Source: Diphasiastrum complanatum
Lineage: Eukaryota > Streptophyta > Lycopodiopsida > Lycopodiales > Lycopodiaceae
Direction of reading: 5' to 3'
NCBI GenBank assembly: GCA_029204225.1
Contig: CM055095.1
Location: 43,553,184 to 43,611,183, forward strand
DNA: 58,000 nucleotides
The notes beneath the pieces were generated by a model. It was given only the letters and a program-made list of their open reading frames with translations. It was not told the origin of the DNA and searched no databases. The position numbers and the translations under genes are program-made. Positions 10,459-21,989 of the stretch are shown one piece after another. The first letter of the stretch is position 1, and the number at the start of each line of letters is the position of its first letter.

Positions 10459-11281
10459 TGTTGGAAGTAAATCTTGTTTGTGGATGTTTGGCTAGATCTA
10501 CTCACGATGTGGTATAGTATAAGGAGGATCGTCCGCTTTCTAAGTCTCTACCAAGCTTCAGATGGAGTGCAAAAATAGAAAACAATGATGAAGCACTAAG
10601 GCTTACCCAACTACTACTCGAAATAGAAATGAAACTAATCTAAGATGACAAATATAAAACCTTACTAAGGCTTACCCAACTAGCAAGGTTATTAAACTAA
10701 ATCCTAGATTAACACCCAAAGGGAATTAGAATGGAAGATTGCGGCTAACTAATAATCAATCAACAAAATACATGCCACAATACAAACCAATGAAAAGGAG
10801 GCAAGAGGAGGCCCTTGCACCTTCCCTCAAGGTATGCACCTTCCCAATGGGAACACAAATGAAATAGAGAGATAATCTCAAAAATAGAGAACTTGATAGC
10901 TTAATCTCAAAAGTGTTATTTACAAGGCAAATACGTCTCCTTTTATGGCAAGGAGGGTCTTCGATAAGTATCCACTAACTTATGGGACTAATCTATTTCT
11001 AGCCTTTCTAGAACTTCTAACTTAGGATTTAGAACTTCAAAGTTTCTTAACTTAGGAAAACTTAAGATAAATTATTTCTAATCTTAAGTTTCCCAAGTCT
11101 AAGTTCTAAATCTAAGTTTAAACTATTTTATTATTTTTTAAGCTTCTACTCATGGGCTTACAAACACATGCCATGGCGAAAGTTTATTAACAAACACTTG
11201 TACGTGGACTTACAAAACACATGCCATGGAGTTTTATTTTTCTCTTTTTTATTTTTTTTTGTTTTAGCACAGAAGCTAACA
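10459..11281 (-). repeat. Gypsy C 5' LTR
   Basis: About 823 bp with imperfect short inverted ends, TGTTGG at 10459 and CTAACA at 11281 (plus-strand view). It is bounded on one side by the primer-binding site and on the other by the Copia D coding region. It is non-coding, with short internal direct repeats (AAGGCTTACCCAACTA twice near 10600 and 10667; ACATGCCATGG twice near 11167 and 11219). Confidence 0.65.
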
Positions 11282-12059
11282 ATCCAGGTACATCCAAAAG
11301 ATCCTAGAAGATTTTAGAATGACAGATTGCAAAGGGGTAAACACCCCAATGCTTGCAGGACTAGTTCTGACAAACGAAGCTTGTCCGAAGATTGACGAAA
11401 AAAAGGAGTTAATGAAGCACATGCCTTACAGGAGGCTAATTGGATCACTGATCTATCTAGCAGACAACACATGCCCCGACATTGCTTATGTTGTGTTTAG
11501 AATGAGCCAGTTCAGCATGAATCCAGACTGGACACACTATAAGATTGCCAAACGAATCCTACACTACCTTCAGAAGACGAAGGATTTTGAGCTATGTTAC
11601 TCTCATGATGCTAGATTCCAGATGCACTCCTACAACGATGCAAGTTGGGCATCAGTCAAGGATGATTGTAAAAGTGTCTCAGGAGGGTGCACCATTGCAG
11701 TGAATGCAGCAATTCTTTGGGTTAGCAAGAAGCAGATCATCACAACTCAGTCATCTTGCGAAGTAGAATATGTTGCAGCCGTGAAGATGGCCAACGAAGT
11801 CACATGGCTCAGACAGTTCCTCGATGGACTAGGTGAAACCACCAAAGAGCCTCTAATCTTGCATGTGGACAATACTTCTACCATACACTTGACGAAGGAT
11901 CCCATGTTTCATTCAAGAACGAAACATATTGCAATCAAATATCATTTGATAAGGGACCTAGTCGCAAGAAACATATTGAATACTAGCTTCATTGGAACGA
12001 AACGGATGGTAGTGGACGTCTTTACAAAACCTTTAGACAAGGGGGTGTTCGAGAGGTAG
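11282..12059 (+). pseudogene. Ty1/Copia element D, RT C-terminus and RNase H
   Basis: An uninterrupted 246-codon frame starting with ATG at 11319, with homology extending upstream in frame to about 11285. It covers the C-terminal RT tail (YRRLIGSLIYL, PDIAYVV, MSQF) and Copia RNase H: the DASWAS acidic site, TIAVNAAILWVSKKQ, the SSCEVEYVA segment, WLRQFLDGLG, LHVDNTSTIHL, RTKHIAIKYHLIRD, and the VDVFTKPLDKG tail. The stop is followed by a purine-rich tract and the right LTR-like repeat. The ATG is internal to the parent polyprotein, so this is a truncated pol fragment: gag, protease, integrase and the YVDD part of RT are missing where Gypsy C abuts. It is the least decayed retroelement frame in the window, which suggests a relatively recent insertion. 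Confidence 0.88.
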
Positions 12060-12099
12060 AGGACAAGTCTAGGAATCGTAAAGCTACCAGGCTTTGAGA

Positions 12100-12567
12100 G
12101 GGAGCTGAAGAAACAAAATATTTTGAGCCACAAAGCTTTGCTAGCTTTTGAATTCGACCATGCAGAAATACAAGGGAGCTTCCCACAGGCGAAGACCATC
12201 CCAGTCCATAACTGCCACATAATGGTTTCAACTAAAAGACAATCGAAGATAAAGGTCAAATGTTCGAGGACTGAAGGAGCTCAAAGGGGAAGGCGAAGCC
12301 CGAACAAGACACACAACCGAACAACTCCCAAAGACCGAAAGGCGACAGATCTCCACGATCCAAGTACAAAGAAAATCAAGAAAGTACCAGGAGGACATCC
12401 CTCTCTACGGATGATGATGAAGGCAATCTGAATATCGTTGAAATGTGCTTAATTAGGCGTTCTTGTAATCTCAGATTAGATTAAACCCTTTCTCTCTCCA
12501 TCTATATAATCAGATTAAAGATGAGAGAATCGGTCGAACATCAAGTTGGATTGTCAATTGGTAAATG
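12100..12567 (+). repeat. Copia D 3' LTR-like repeat, right copy
   Basis: Follows the D RNase H stop and a purine-rich tract (GAGAGGGAGCTGAAGAAAC). Roughly 90% identical to 7059-7566. The likely LTR start is the TGAGCC at 12124, and a TATA-like TCTATATAATC lies near 12500. Nested D - Gypsy C - D order fits insertion of C into D followed by deletion, but the shared upstream flank of both copies makes this uncertain. Confidence 0.72.
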
Positions 12568-12592
12568 ATCTTGAATGCTTTGATATCTGATT

Positions 12593-12702
12593 GTTGTTTG
12601 TTTGTAATCAGTTGTTTATTCTTCATTCCGCATACATGTTTATTTTGTTGAATGCTTAAACAATTAAACATAGGTTAGCAGTGTCTGTCTACACTCTGGA
12701 TG
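12593..12702 (+). repeat. 110-bp dispersed repeat, copy 1
   Basis: Matches the reverse complement of 31858-31967 over its full 110 bp (core TTATTCTTCATTC, TTGTTGAATGCTTAAACAAT, GTCTACACT). Both copies are exactly the same length with scattered substitutions and no evident gaps. It lies just beyond the D LTR-like repeat. Confidence 0.8.
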
Positions 12703-12799
12703 ACTGTAGATCTATTCTAGCAGGCAGTAGCTGGTAGACAGAATCGAATTCCAACCAGTCACATTGAAATTCGTGTCACATTGAACCGTTCTATTTTTT

Positions 12800-13290
12800 T
12801 CACAGCACTCGAGTTGCTCCATGTACACTTCCTCCTCAAGATCACCATTCAAAAATGCATTTGTAATGTCCAATTGCCATAGATCCTATCCATAAAGAGT
12901 AGCAAGAGAAATGATGACCCGAATACTCACCATCTTTGCCATGGGTTCAAAGGTTTCATCATAGTCAATAGCATCTTCTTGAGCATATTCTTTTGCCACC
13001 AACGTTACGACTCACAAACATGATTGATGCTAGTTAAGGAAATTGGAAGACCAATCACAACCTTCTTTCTAGCCATTACCTCCAATGACTTGAAGTTGAG
13101 GTGTCCCATCCTTTTATGCCAAACCTCTTGAATAGATATTTGCTCCAGAAAACATTCTCCAAACAAAGATTCCTATTTATAGAGAGAGAAATAGGAATTG
13201 TGCAAATCCCTTTGATTGCACACTCACCGTCATTGGCCATGTAGATCACCCTCTTGTCATCTCCATATGCCAACAAAGAAGTGAAGTCAA
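12800..13290 (-). pseudogene. Ty1/Copia element K, protease/GAG-pre-integrase and RT relic
   Basis: The minus strand first encodes an INNER protease/GAG-pre-integrase section (MANDGECAIKGI, then LENVFWSKYLFK, and a broken KRMGHLNFKSLEV-like block), then jumps near 13010 straight to the RT N-terminal section (DAIDYDETFEPMAKM, LDITNAFLNGDLEEEVYMEQ). Integrase, normally between them, is deleted. Stops and frame changes are present. It is a short dead fragment in reverse orientation to the neighbouring elements D and E. Confidence 0.75.
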
Positions 13291-13319
13291 ATATCCTTTA
13301 TGACATTCTCCCACATGAT

Positions 13320-15285
13320 TCGAGCAATATTCTTAAAATGTGCGCAAATGGATTCACATCGTTGTTGGATCTTGAAGTTCAACAATGACAAGAAGAAACA
13401 GCCGGATTAGCAAGCCCATGTAGCAATCACAAAGTAGAAGTTCCAAGAAGACGACGACGACGAGCAGGAAGTCTTCATGGTGAAATTATTCAGAAAGTCT
13501 ATAGCACAAAAAAATTCTTTCACTTTGGAGACATCAGCTCACACAAAATTGAAGGTGAAGGTACTAAATTTTCAAAATTATCGAAGATCATACCAAATGT
13601 ATTGTATGTCCCAAACTTGACAACAAATCTATCGTCGGTCAGTCGAATTACAGACTTAGGACATAAGGTAGTCTTTTAGGTAGATTCATGTTGGATTCCT
13701 GATAAAAGCAAGAGGATTCTTGCATTCGGAAAGATGCAAGAATATCTCTATAGGCTTAGTCATTGTCACTCTACGACTAATTGTGCTTTAAGCAGTTCAG
13801 CATCTATCAATAAAAAATTAATTTGGCATTATAGACTTGGTTACCTTAATCATGAATCGATAGGTAACATTTCTAGACGTTTTTCAGTTCATGATTTGGA
13901 CTAGACCCTCCTGTCTGCCAAAGCTGTATCATAGGAAAGCAAGCAAGAAGGCCATTTAAGTCAAATCAGAAATAGATATCTAAAGATTTGCTAGACATTG
14001 TACATACTGATATATGTGGCCCAATGCAAATACCATCACTGCTTGGTGCTAAATTTTTTATTACTTTCATAGATGACTACTCCAAAAGAACTGCTATATA
14101 TTTCTTGAAGCGTTCCACTTCTTCAAGAAATACAAAGAAAATGTTGAGTTGCAGACATGCAAGAAGATCAAAGCTCTCAGGAGCAACAACGACAGTGAAT
14201 ACATCTCAAACGAGTTCATAGACTATTGCTCAGCAAATGGCATCGAGCAACAATTTGTTGTTTCCTATTTTCCACAGTCAAATGGACTGACAGAAAGGAA
14301 GAACATGACCTTAGTCGAGTCTACCAAATGCATGATAGCTCATGCTTCATTGCCCAAATCGTTCTGGCAACATGTTGTTTCAACAACAACCTACGTGAAG
14401 AACCGATGTATAACTAAAGGCCTCCCTGACAACAAAACCCCTCATGAAGTCCTGGATGGGATCAAAGCCTTCATTGAAACATTTGAGAGTATTCAGACGT
14501 TTAGCCTATGCTCATGTCCCAAAGGACAACAAAAAGAATGGTGAGCATTCATTCAAAACTATTTTTGCTGGCTAATGTACTTCTGATGGAATGTATAGAC
14601 TGTACATATATAGACACCTATAAAGTTTTCACTAAAAAGGATGTGACTTTCATAGAAGATCAGTTTATTGATTTGAAGGGCAAGGACCAGATGTAGTCTA
14701 CAATTTTTGCCTCGACAACTGATACATATCATAAGACCATTTCGATTTCTTCCAACAGTCACTCTGTACATTCGGACCCAGAAGAAGACAAAGAAGCTGC
14801 AACTTAGGAGCAGCCAACACAAAGTCGAATCTTGCAACCAAAGACTTCAACCAGAAGATCAACAAGAACCTGAAATCAGCCTGTCTGATATACTGATGAG
14901 TTCGCTCACTATTCCATTCAGGAGCCAACCATAGTTGAGGAAGCTATGTCACCTGGGCCAATTCAGATCTCTGGAAAGAACAATGGACAAGGAGTACAAC
15001 TCATTGCCGAGGAACAACACATGGACTGTCACCAAGCTGCCAGTAGACAAAAAAATAATCAACTGCAAATGGATCTTTAAGATCAAATATAGAGCAGATG
15101 GCAATATCGACAGAAGGAAAGCTCGACTTGTGACAAGGTGATTTTCACAAATTCCCAATATCGACAACTTCAAAACATTTAGCCCAATTGTCAAGCATAC
15201 TTCAATTCAACTGCTACTATCATATGCTGCTGCAGCGGGTGATGTCGATGTCAAGGATCTTACTGGCAGTATAGTTAGCTAATTT
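13320..15285 (+). pseudogene. Ty1/Copia element E, protease to RT relic
   Basis: Plus-strand polyprotein relic in four blocks. At 13520-13940, protease end and GAG-pre-integrase (NVLYVPNLTTNL, then LIWHYRLGYLNHESIG). At 13988-14544, the integrase core (LDIVHTDICGPMQ, FITFIDDYSKRT, LRSNNDSEYIS, SYFPQSNGLTERKN), which keeps D-D-E type spacing but has a frame break near 14150. At 14550-14700, a short post-integrase segment. At 14935-15285, the RT start (NNTWTVTKLP, CKWIFKIKY, DGNIDRRKARLV, then a decayed FSPIVKHTSIQLLL). It stops at about 15285, where element F begins on the other strand. Upstream of 13520 only traces of gag remain. No LTRs were found for it. Confidence 0.82.
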
Positions 15286-15591
15286 GCAAGCAATCTAACG
15301 TCAATCAGATAAACAGTAAAGAGAGATCACACACCAACCCAAGAAAACACTTCTGAACTATATTTACAAAAGAGATTGAAAGATATATATACACAGTCTA
15401 ATTTTTGTGGGGTACCACTGCATGGCAATTCGGTCCCCGTTACGAGATGTGTGTCCCAACTTACACTACGTGTACCTTCAAACTGGCACACATGCATACC
15501 ATCACAAAGACAATAAAAAACTTGAAATCACTGTTGAACACGGAAAGTCATGAACTGTGGGAGAAACTCGGGCTTACTTATTCTAACACTC
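15262..15591 (-). repeat. Copia F 3' LTR (boundary approximate)
   Basis: On the minus strand a polypurine tract AAGGGAGAG is followed by TGTTAGAATAAG at 15591, the expected LTR start after the F RNase H end. The far boundary is placed at the first plausible TG/CA end near 15262 and overlaps the ragged end of element E. No second copy of this LTR is visible to the right of F gag. Confidence 0.5.
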
Positions 15592-17138
15592 TCCCTTAAG
15601 CCCTAGTTTATCCTTTTTACAAAGAGCTTTTCTCTAAAAAAAACTCAAACTTATCAGTACCTGAAGGTTTAGTGAATATATCGGTTAACTGATTCTCTGT
15701 CTTACAATGCACTACGCCTATTTCATTAGATAATAACTTCTCTCTAATGAAATGATACTTAATTTCTATATGCTTCATGCGTGCAGGAAATACAAGATTT
15801 TTAGCTAGATGTATAGCACTCTGACTGTCACATCTGATCACAGTAGGCTTATTCTGTGGAATTCCAATGTCTTCTAACATTCTTCTTAGCCAAACTGCTT
15901 CCTATGTAGCTGAACATAGTGCTTTGTATTCTGCTTCTGTAGTAGAAAGAGCAACTGTGTCGTGTTTCTTACTTGACCAAGAAAATACACCATTACCAAC
16001 ATGAAATATATAACCTGTGGTAGATCTCATGTCATCAATACAGCCTGCCCAATCTGAATCAACAAAGCCCTTTAAAACTGGTAAAGTATGTTGCCTCTCA
16101 TATAGGATTAACGTGCCCACTTCACATAATGAAGAATTCTCTTCGCTGCTTTCCAATGAATCTCTCTAGGAGTAGCCATGAATTGACTTACAACACTTAC
16201 ATCATAACTTATGTCAGGACATGTAAATCAGTGAACCAACTAATTGACGAAATAAAGTGGCATCAACTAGTGCACTCTCATCCTGGTTAGATAGTTTCTT
16301 ACCAACCTCCAGAGGTGTGGATACTGGCTTGTTGTCGCACATTTTGAAACGCTTCAAAGTCTCATTCACGTACTTTGTTTGTGTTAGTGCGATGCTATTG
16401 CAACCTTGCCATACTTCCACTCCCAAACAGTAGTGCATCAAGCCAAGATCAGTCATATCAAAACTAGAAGATAAGTATTTCTTGATTGCACCAATCAACT
16501 CATCATCATTTCCTGTGATTATGAGGTCGTCTACGTACAGCACAATTAGTGTGATACTAGAGTCACGAGCAAAGTAGTAAAGATTGAAATATGAAGAAGT
16601 GTATATCAAACCTCTAGAAAGGAGATGCTCATCAAAGTGGCTATACCAAGCACGTGGTGCTTGTTTCAATCCGTACAAGGCTTTCTTCAGCTTGCACACT
16701 TTGTCTTCCATGCCATGTGTCACAAAGCCACTAGATTGCTCCATGTACACTTCTTCTTCAAGTTTACCATTCAGGAATGCGGACTTTACGTCCATCTGAT
16801 GCAGATTCCATCCAAATAGTGCAGAAAAAGCAATCAACATGCGAAGTGTATTCCACTTGGCCACAGGAGCGAAGGTCTCTTCGTAGTCAATGCCCTTACT
16901 TTGCGCATAGCCCTTCACTACAAACCTTGCTTTGTGTTTTGCAATAGTTCCATTGGCATTGTACTTTGTCCTATATACCCATTTGTTGCCAATGGGTCTT
17001 TTGCCCTTTGGAAGATCCACTATCTCCCATGTGTCATGGTGTTTCATGGAATCAATCTCCTCCTGCATTGCTTTTTGCCATATCTCCTAATTTCTGGCCT
17101 CCTCAAAGCAAGAGGTTCAGTAGATGAAATAATGTCAC
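15592..17138 (-). mobile_element. Ty1/Copia element F, RT and RNase H
   Basis: Minus strand. A 284-codon open frame (17068-16214) covers nearly all of RT: HDTWEIVDLPKGKRPIGNKW, KHKARFVVKGYAQ, YEETFAPVAK, MDVKSAFLNGKLEEEVYMEQ, ALYGLKQAPRAWY, catalytic LYVDD (YVDDLIITG), MTDLGLMHYCLG and PVSTPLEVGKKL. RNase H follows in two frames (16156-15902, then 15880-15617): GFVDSDWAGC, STTGYIFHVG, VALSTTEAEYKAL, CDSQSAIHLAKN, KHIEIKYHFIREKL, LTDIFTKPS. The catalytic residues I can see in RT are intact, but the RNase H frame is broken by a stop and shift. The RT start follows the gag end almost at once: protease, GAG-pre-integrase and integrase are absent. Confidence 0.9.
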
Positions 17139-18010
17139 TCATGCTGTCGCAAATGTCATGCCTTGATCGTCGTTATCGCTATCATTCTCTTCTTCGACAA
17201 AATTGGTCAACTGCTTCACTTTGCCCCTCTTAATATCTGCCTTCTTCTTGTGACAATCTCTTGCCCAATGTCCAGGCTTTTGGCAATAGAAATAGTTGCC
17301 TTTCTTCTTCTTGTCTGATGTGGATCCTTGATTGTCATCCTCCACATTTGACTTCTTGGATTGCTTATTGTATTTATGCTTCCCTTTGGCTAGCATTGCT
17401 TGATCTTCCAATGTGGGAAGTCGAGTTTTTACCACTTCACGCCTTTGTTCCTCCTGTAGGATGATGCCATGAAGATTTTCAAATGTTGGTAGTCTCTCCC
17501 TCGAAGCAATGCCACTTGCAAGCATTTGGAAATTTTCGGGTAGGCCATTTATAGCTGTGTGAACCAGCTCAACATCTCTTATTCGCTCTCCAATAGCTAT
17601 CAACTGGTCTCGTGACTCCTTTATTCGTGTGAAATAGGACCCCATGCCCTCATTCTCCTCCATGCGAACACTTATGAGTTTGGTCCTCAAAAAAACATCA
17701 TTTGAGAGGGGTTCGTTGTTTGAAACTGCGATTTGAGTGCATCCCAAGCGCCTCTTGCTGATACAGCTTCACTAATGTGGGCAATGACATGATCCTTTAC
17801 TAACAAGTTTATCAAGGATAAGGCCTTCTGCGCCCTTTTGTCAAATGCACGAATATCGGCTGGAGTTGTAGCTGGCCGTTGTTCCACCCCAGTGACAATG
17901 TCCCACAGCTCCTTTTCCATGAAAATACTTTTCATTTTGAATTTTCAAATGCTGTAATTGGATACCCCATCCAATCTCCTAGCTTCTCCAAGCACGAATT
18001 CTCCCAATCC
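17139..18010 (-). pseudogene. Ty1/Copia element F, gag
   Basis: Minus strand. The gag begins with a NYSI*KFKMKSIFMEKELW block (a TGA replaces the usual Trp), then DIVTGVEQRP and RAQKALSLINLLVKDHV (to about 17687). It continues in another frame from 17747 with SNDVFLRTKLISVRMEE, YFTRIKESRDQLIAIGE, IRDVELVHTAINGLPENF, and a single CCHC zinc knuckle, CQKPGHWARDC (C-x2-C-x4-H-x4-C spacing), in a lysine-rich tail. This is the UBN2-type gag of Copia elements; it would form the particle and bind element RNA. The stop and one frame shift inactivate it. Its C-terminal end lies about 60 bp from RT-linked sequence, so the element is internally deleted. Confidence 0.85.
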
Positions 18011-19342
18011 TGCCATTTCGCCAAAAATTGCTCCTATAGCGCCTTAATGAGGCCCAATGACAAGCTTATAGAGCAATTTAGACTTCTAAAAGTCAACTTT
18101 AAGGTCTGACCAAAAAAGTTTCAGGACCTCCTGCCGCTTTTTCGCCAAATCGGAAGCCAAATCAGTGTCATCCTTCGAAATGCCCTTTGTCACCAACTCC
18201 CAACTACTTGCCCACTGGAATGGTGAAAAGACTTTTGGTGCGCTCCGAACACTTTCTTCGCGACAATCCCTCTATTTTCAGGTAACGTACTTGTAGGGTA
18301 CAGTCCTTCTCTGCCCTTAATTTGGAGGATTTTGGCTTTTGGACGGTCCTAAACAGAGAAAAGACCCAAAAGATATGTGCCCTTATAGAAAATGCACTGT
18401 TTCTTCACAATGAAATGACTTCAAACTTCGTGAATTTGGGGACCCAACTCCAATTTCACATTGAAAAGTTTTAATGAAATTGAAGGTGTGTATGGCTCTT
18501 CAGTGCCCTTCGAGTCCACATCAAGTTCATCCAATGGTTGATCTCCAATCCACGGTCCACACCTTATCATGGAGACTCAATCTCCATCACCTATTAGTCA
18601 GATTCTCTATCCGACGGCTCTTGGCAAACTCGAGCAATAACTCTTACCCCCTCATGCGCTAAACACTTCCAGACGCTCAGGTCTGCCTCGTGCTGGCCTC
18701 GCGGATGATCCGCGACCTTCTCTTTTCGTTCACCTGGATATGGTTGCCTCCAAGGATTCCTTCCACGCCTTCCTACCAGCTGATTCAATGCTCAAAATAC
18801 TGTACGGCTGCCCACGACCATTTGTAGGCACATTCTACCTGCTAGGGCGCCCCTCTCCATGCATTCACAGCACTGAAACATAGTCCGTGTGGAGAAAGAT
18901 CCACAGTTTTGTACATGCAAACCCTAGCTGTACAAAGGATGGAGCTTTCTTGAGATTTATAAAATTCTTTGCTGAGATTTTTCTGGCAGTCTTCTACACC
19001 ACTGAGGTCACCCTACTGCAAGAACTCTCTTCGAATTTTCGGCTTCACAATTGATGCACAATTGAATGCAAACAAGTTGTTCTTCTCAGCAACCCTTTGC
19101 TTGGTCCAATCAACTTGAAAATTTGGCAATTTTCAGTTTTGCTCCCAGATCAAGCCAATAGCTTATTCTGAGGCCTTTGAATTCAACTGCACCTGAAAAC
19201 GATTGCTGCTTAACTAACTGTAAATGGTTCTTCGAATTTTTCCAAAATTCGGCTTCCAACTAACATCAAACTGTGCCAAAATTTTGTGCTATCTTGAATT
19301 TGAAAATCAAGGCGTTCAAGTATCCAAATTAATAAGGGGGGG
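18011..19342. other. Non-coding stretch between Copia F gag and LTR G
   Basis: No protein similarity recognised. It may contain the F leader (near gag) and the decayed 3' end of a plus-strand element G. It ends in a polypurine tract AATAAGGGGGGG (19331-19342) immediately before a TGTTGG start. Confidence 0.45.
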
Positions 19343-20094
19343 TGTTGGATTTCTATCCTCTCCATCCCTATCTCTTTGCCAATCTAGATCCATTCACTAG
19401 CTATTGTAAATACTTGTATAGTTGCATACTCTGCAGAAATACACTTGTTTCCTGACAGTCTGTAGAAATACAAAGGAATAGATGACAGTGTCCGGACGAC
19501 TCAGTCGACACCGACTATTCGGCCTACCCCGACTATTCGTCGGTCACATCTACACAATCGACACTGACTATTCGTCGGCACACTCGACATCGACAATTCG
19601 ACTTCACCAATTGCTCGTATGTCAATATTAACTCCAAAAGTAACTCGAACAATCGGCAGCTCATCAATACCTTCATCACGACCGGACAAAATCAAATATC
19701 GTCCAAAGGCGACTACCAGCAACAACACGTAGTAATACATATTAACTATTCTTTTAATTAATTAGCCATGTGTATATATATATCCAATGACTTATTAATT
19801 GTCGGTTAAGTTCCATAGACATTGAATTAGTTCAATTGTCTATCAAGTCGATCAATCGAGCATCTAGAGCACAATTATTTTGTTCTTTCTCTTTGTTATT
19901 ACAGAGTATTGATTCAGGAATAACGCAACTCTATTTGCATTCAGACTGTATTTTCTTCACGACTGAGTAATCATTGTTTCAATAATCTAGGTCGTGTTTG
20001 TCATGTTGAATGTTCATTTATTCATGTCCAGATTGTTTCTTGCTTGCAGATAAACTTATTCATAGATTAAGCTGTATTCATATGACTGATAGCA
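19343..20094 (+). repeat. Putative LTR G following a polypurine tract
   Basis: The sequence begins TGTTGGATTTC directly after seven Gs, the layout of a plus-strand LTR-element 3' end. Inside are two hairpin words, CCGACTATTCGTCGG (19529-19543) and a near copy (19564-19578), within a run of CGAC/GTCG-rich text up to about 19640. The right end (…GATAGCA near 20094) is only a guess. No matching partner LTR is seen. Confidence 0.4.
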
Positions 20095-20334
20095 TACGTC
20101 GATTTGTCGCTCTAGTTTTCGCACCTAATATGCTTTCTCAAAGCTAAATCTAAAGCCAAGATAATTCGTGTACGGCTATGGAATAGATCATGTCGATCCA
20201 GTGACTTCGAAGCTGCGACCAAGCAGGATAGACTTCGATCTGTCGAAGTCGATCTGAATCCGATATATGTAGTTGCATGCACTGAGGATTTCGCGTGCCC
20301 ACCTCTCTTCCATTGTGTCGCGACGATATCCCAA

Positions 20335-20650
20335 CAACAGGCCTACGTGGCTTGCCACATGGTAGCTGCGAGCCCCACCTCTCTCTCTCTCTCTCTCTAG
20401 GTCCACTCAAGCCTATGTGGCAGAGCCTGGTTGGCTTGCCACACAAGCCTATGGAAAGCCTATGTGGCAACCGACAACATGCTTGCATGGCAGACATGAG
20501 GCCTATGCCATGCCTATGTGGTCTGCCATGCAAGCCTATGGTAGGCCTACATGGCTCGCCACATTCAGCTTTCGAACCTACCTGCCACGTGGCAGACCCC
20601 AAGCCTGCATGGTTTGCCATGTGGCATGCATACATGACAGGCCACAATGA
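20335..20650. repeat. Degenerate minisatellite of AAGCCTATGTGGCATGCCAC words
   Basis: About 300 bp built from variations on GCCTAYGTGGC, YTGCCACATGG, TTGCATGGCAGAC and CCACGTGGCAG, spaced roughly 20-45 bp. Many words are near palindromes (GCCACGTGGC, GCCATGTGGCATGC). A (CT)9 tract sits inside at 20381-20398. Two open frames cross it, but their repeats follow the DNA repeats and resemble no protein I know. Confidence 0.7.
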
Positions 20651-20708
20651 GGTGAGAGCTCCGACCACATTAGATCTCTAATTTGTGGAGGAGAGTTGTT
20701 TTCTTAAG

Positions 20709-20767
20709 GGGGCTCTTTATTTTTTTTGCACCCCCTCCCCTCCCCTCGAAAAAAATAAAGAGGCCCC
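20709..20767. repeat. Imperfect hairpin, about 19-bp arms
   Basis: GGGGGCTCTTTATTTTTTTTG (20709 on) pairs with the complement in GAAAAAAATAAAGAGGCCCC (to about 20766), with one offset and a C/T-rich loop of about 20 nt. A G-rich run follows at 20790-20818. Confidence 0.75.
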
Positions 20768-20829
20768 ATCCTCGAGCCCCAGAAAGAAGTTTTTTTGGGG
20801 GGGGTTGCGGGGGGTGGGTAGGAAGGAGA

Positions 20830-21985
20830 GTATTTGTAAATGAATATGTGGTTAAGAACATTTTACATGTAGTACTATTGTCACAATAGTTTGTAGATTT
20901 CGTATAGGAACATTGTCACAATATGTCCAATTTTTGAGAATTTTAGTTGGTTCTCAATCTAAATACATTGTTCCCTATGCAAAATTAACTTACTAATGAG
21001 CTATTAGATCTATTATTTGAGTCGATGAAAGATTGTGATTTGAAATTAAACTTTAGACCTTGAATTCGGGTGGTGATAGAACGATGATGCTAGCACTGAT
21101 AACCTTAGTAGTCATATTTGGTAGCCTTCATGCTTGTAGGTGAAGAAGAAGCACTTCCGATGCATGATGATATAGGATGTTACAAGTGGTGTAACATCTC
21201 CGCCATTCATGCCTATAGATTTTTAGGTCAAAGGTAATAAGTTATTTGAACAACAATTTCGATTATAAGCCTTTTGTTCCAAAGGTGATTTTGAAAAGGT
21301 AACTCTGATAAGAAGGCCAACACTTGAAAAAAGATCCTTCTAAACCACAACAATGTTTTGTTATAAAACATTAAAATTGTCTTGAGTTTTATGTTTGAAA
21401 GATCACCATGAAACTTACAAGCCATTTGAGAAAGGAGCCTGAATATGCCCTCCAAGCCTAACCTTTATCCCCATTCCTTGACTTGAGTAAAAATATGTCT
21501 CCCACTATGAGTAGATGAATTTTGCTACATGACTAATTACATTTAGTCCATTGTTGATATTGATAATTTGTGCATTTCAATCATTTCCAAAAAAATAGCC
21601 CCAAAAATGTCTTAGGAAAGCTCAAGGTACCAAGGTATGGCTCCATATTTAAAAAATGGAAGTTCCCACTTTCAAATGCAATTCAAGTTGTCACTATTAG
21701 CACATGAGGTGGCAAGTTTCTCATTGCCACATAGTGTAGCCCGAGCACACATTGAGTTGATGAACATGCCAATTGAGTGCAAGGAATGCAAACGGGCTCA
21801 CCACAAATGCTATTTTAATAATAATTACAATGACATAAAGGACAGTGGTCCCAACTCAATATGTATGGGCTAATCAAGTGGAAGAATTTCATATGGGCCG
21901 CCTGAGGGCAGAGGCCCGCGGGCGTAGAGAATTCCGCAGGCAGAAGGGCCGAGGAGCCGGCCCTTCCCTTGAGTGAATTCAGTTT
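20830..21985. other. No recognisable gene
   Basis: AT-rich sequence with no protein similarity, RNA gene or large repeat that I can see. From about 21895 it turns sharply GC-rich (GGGCCGCCTGAGG, GGCCCGCGGGCG, GCCGGCCC) up to the foldback element that follows. Confidence 0.45.
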
Positions 21986-21989
21986 TCAC

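Noticed and set aside
20295-20681. 128-codon plus-strand frame across the CCACGTGGC minisatellite
   Set aside because: Its protein repeats follow the DNA repeat. The opposite strand is equally open, and no similarity is recognised.
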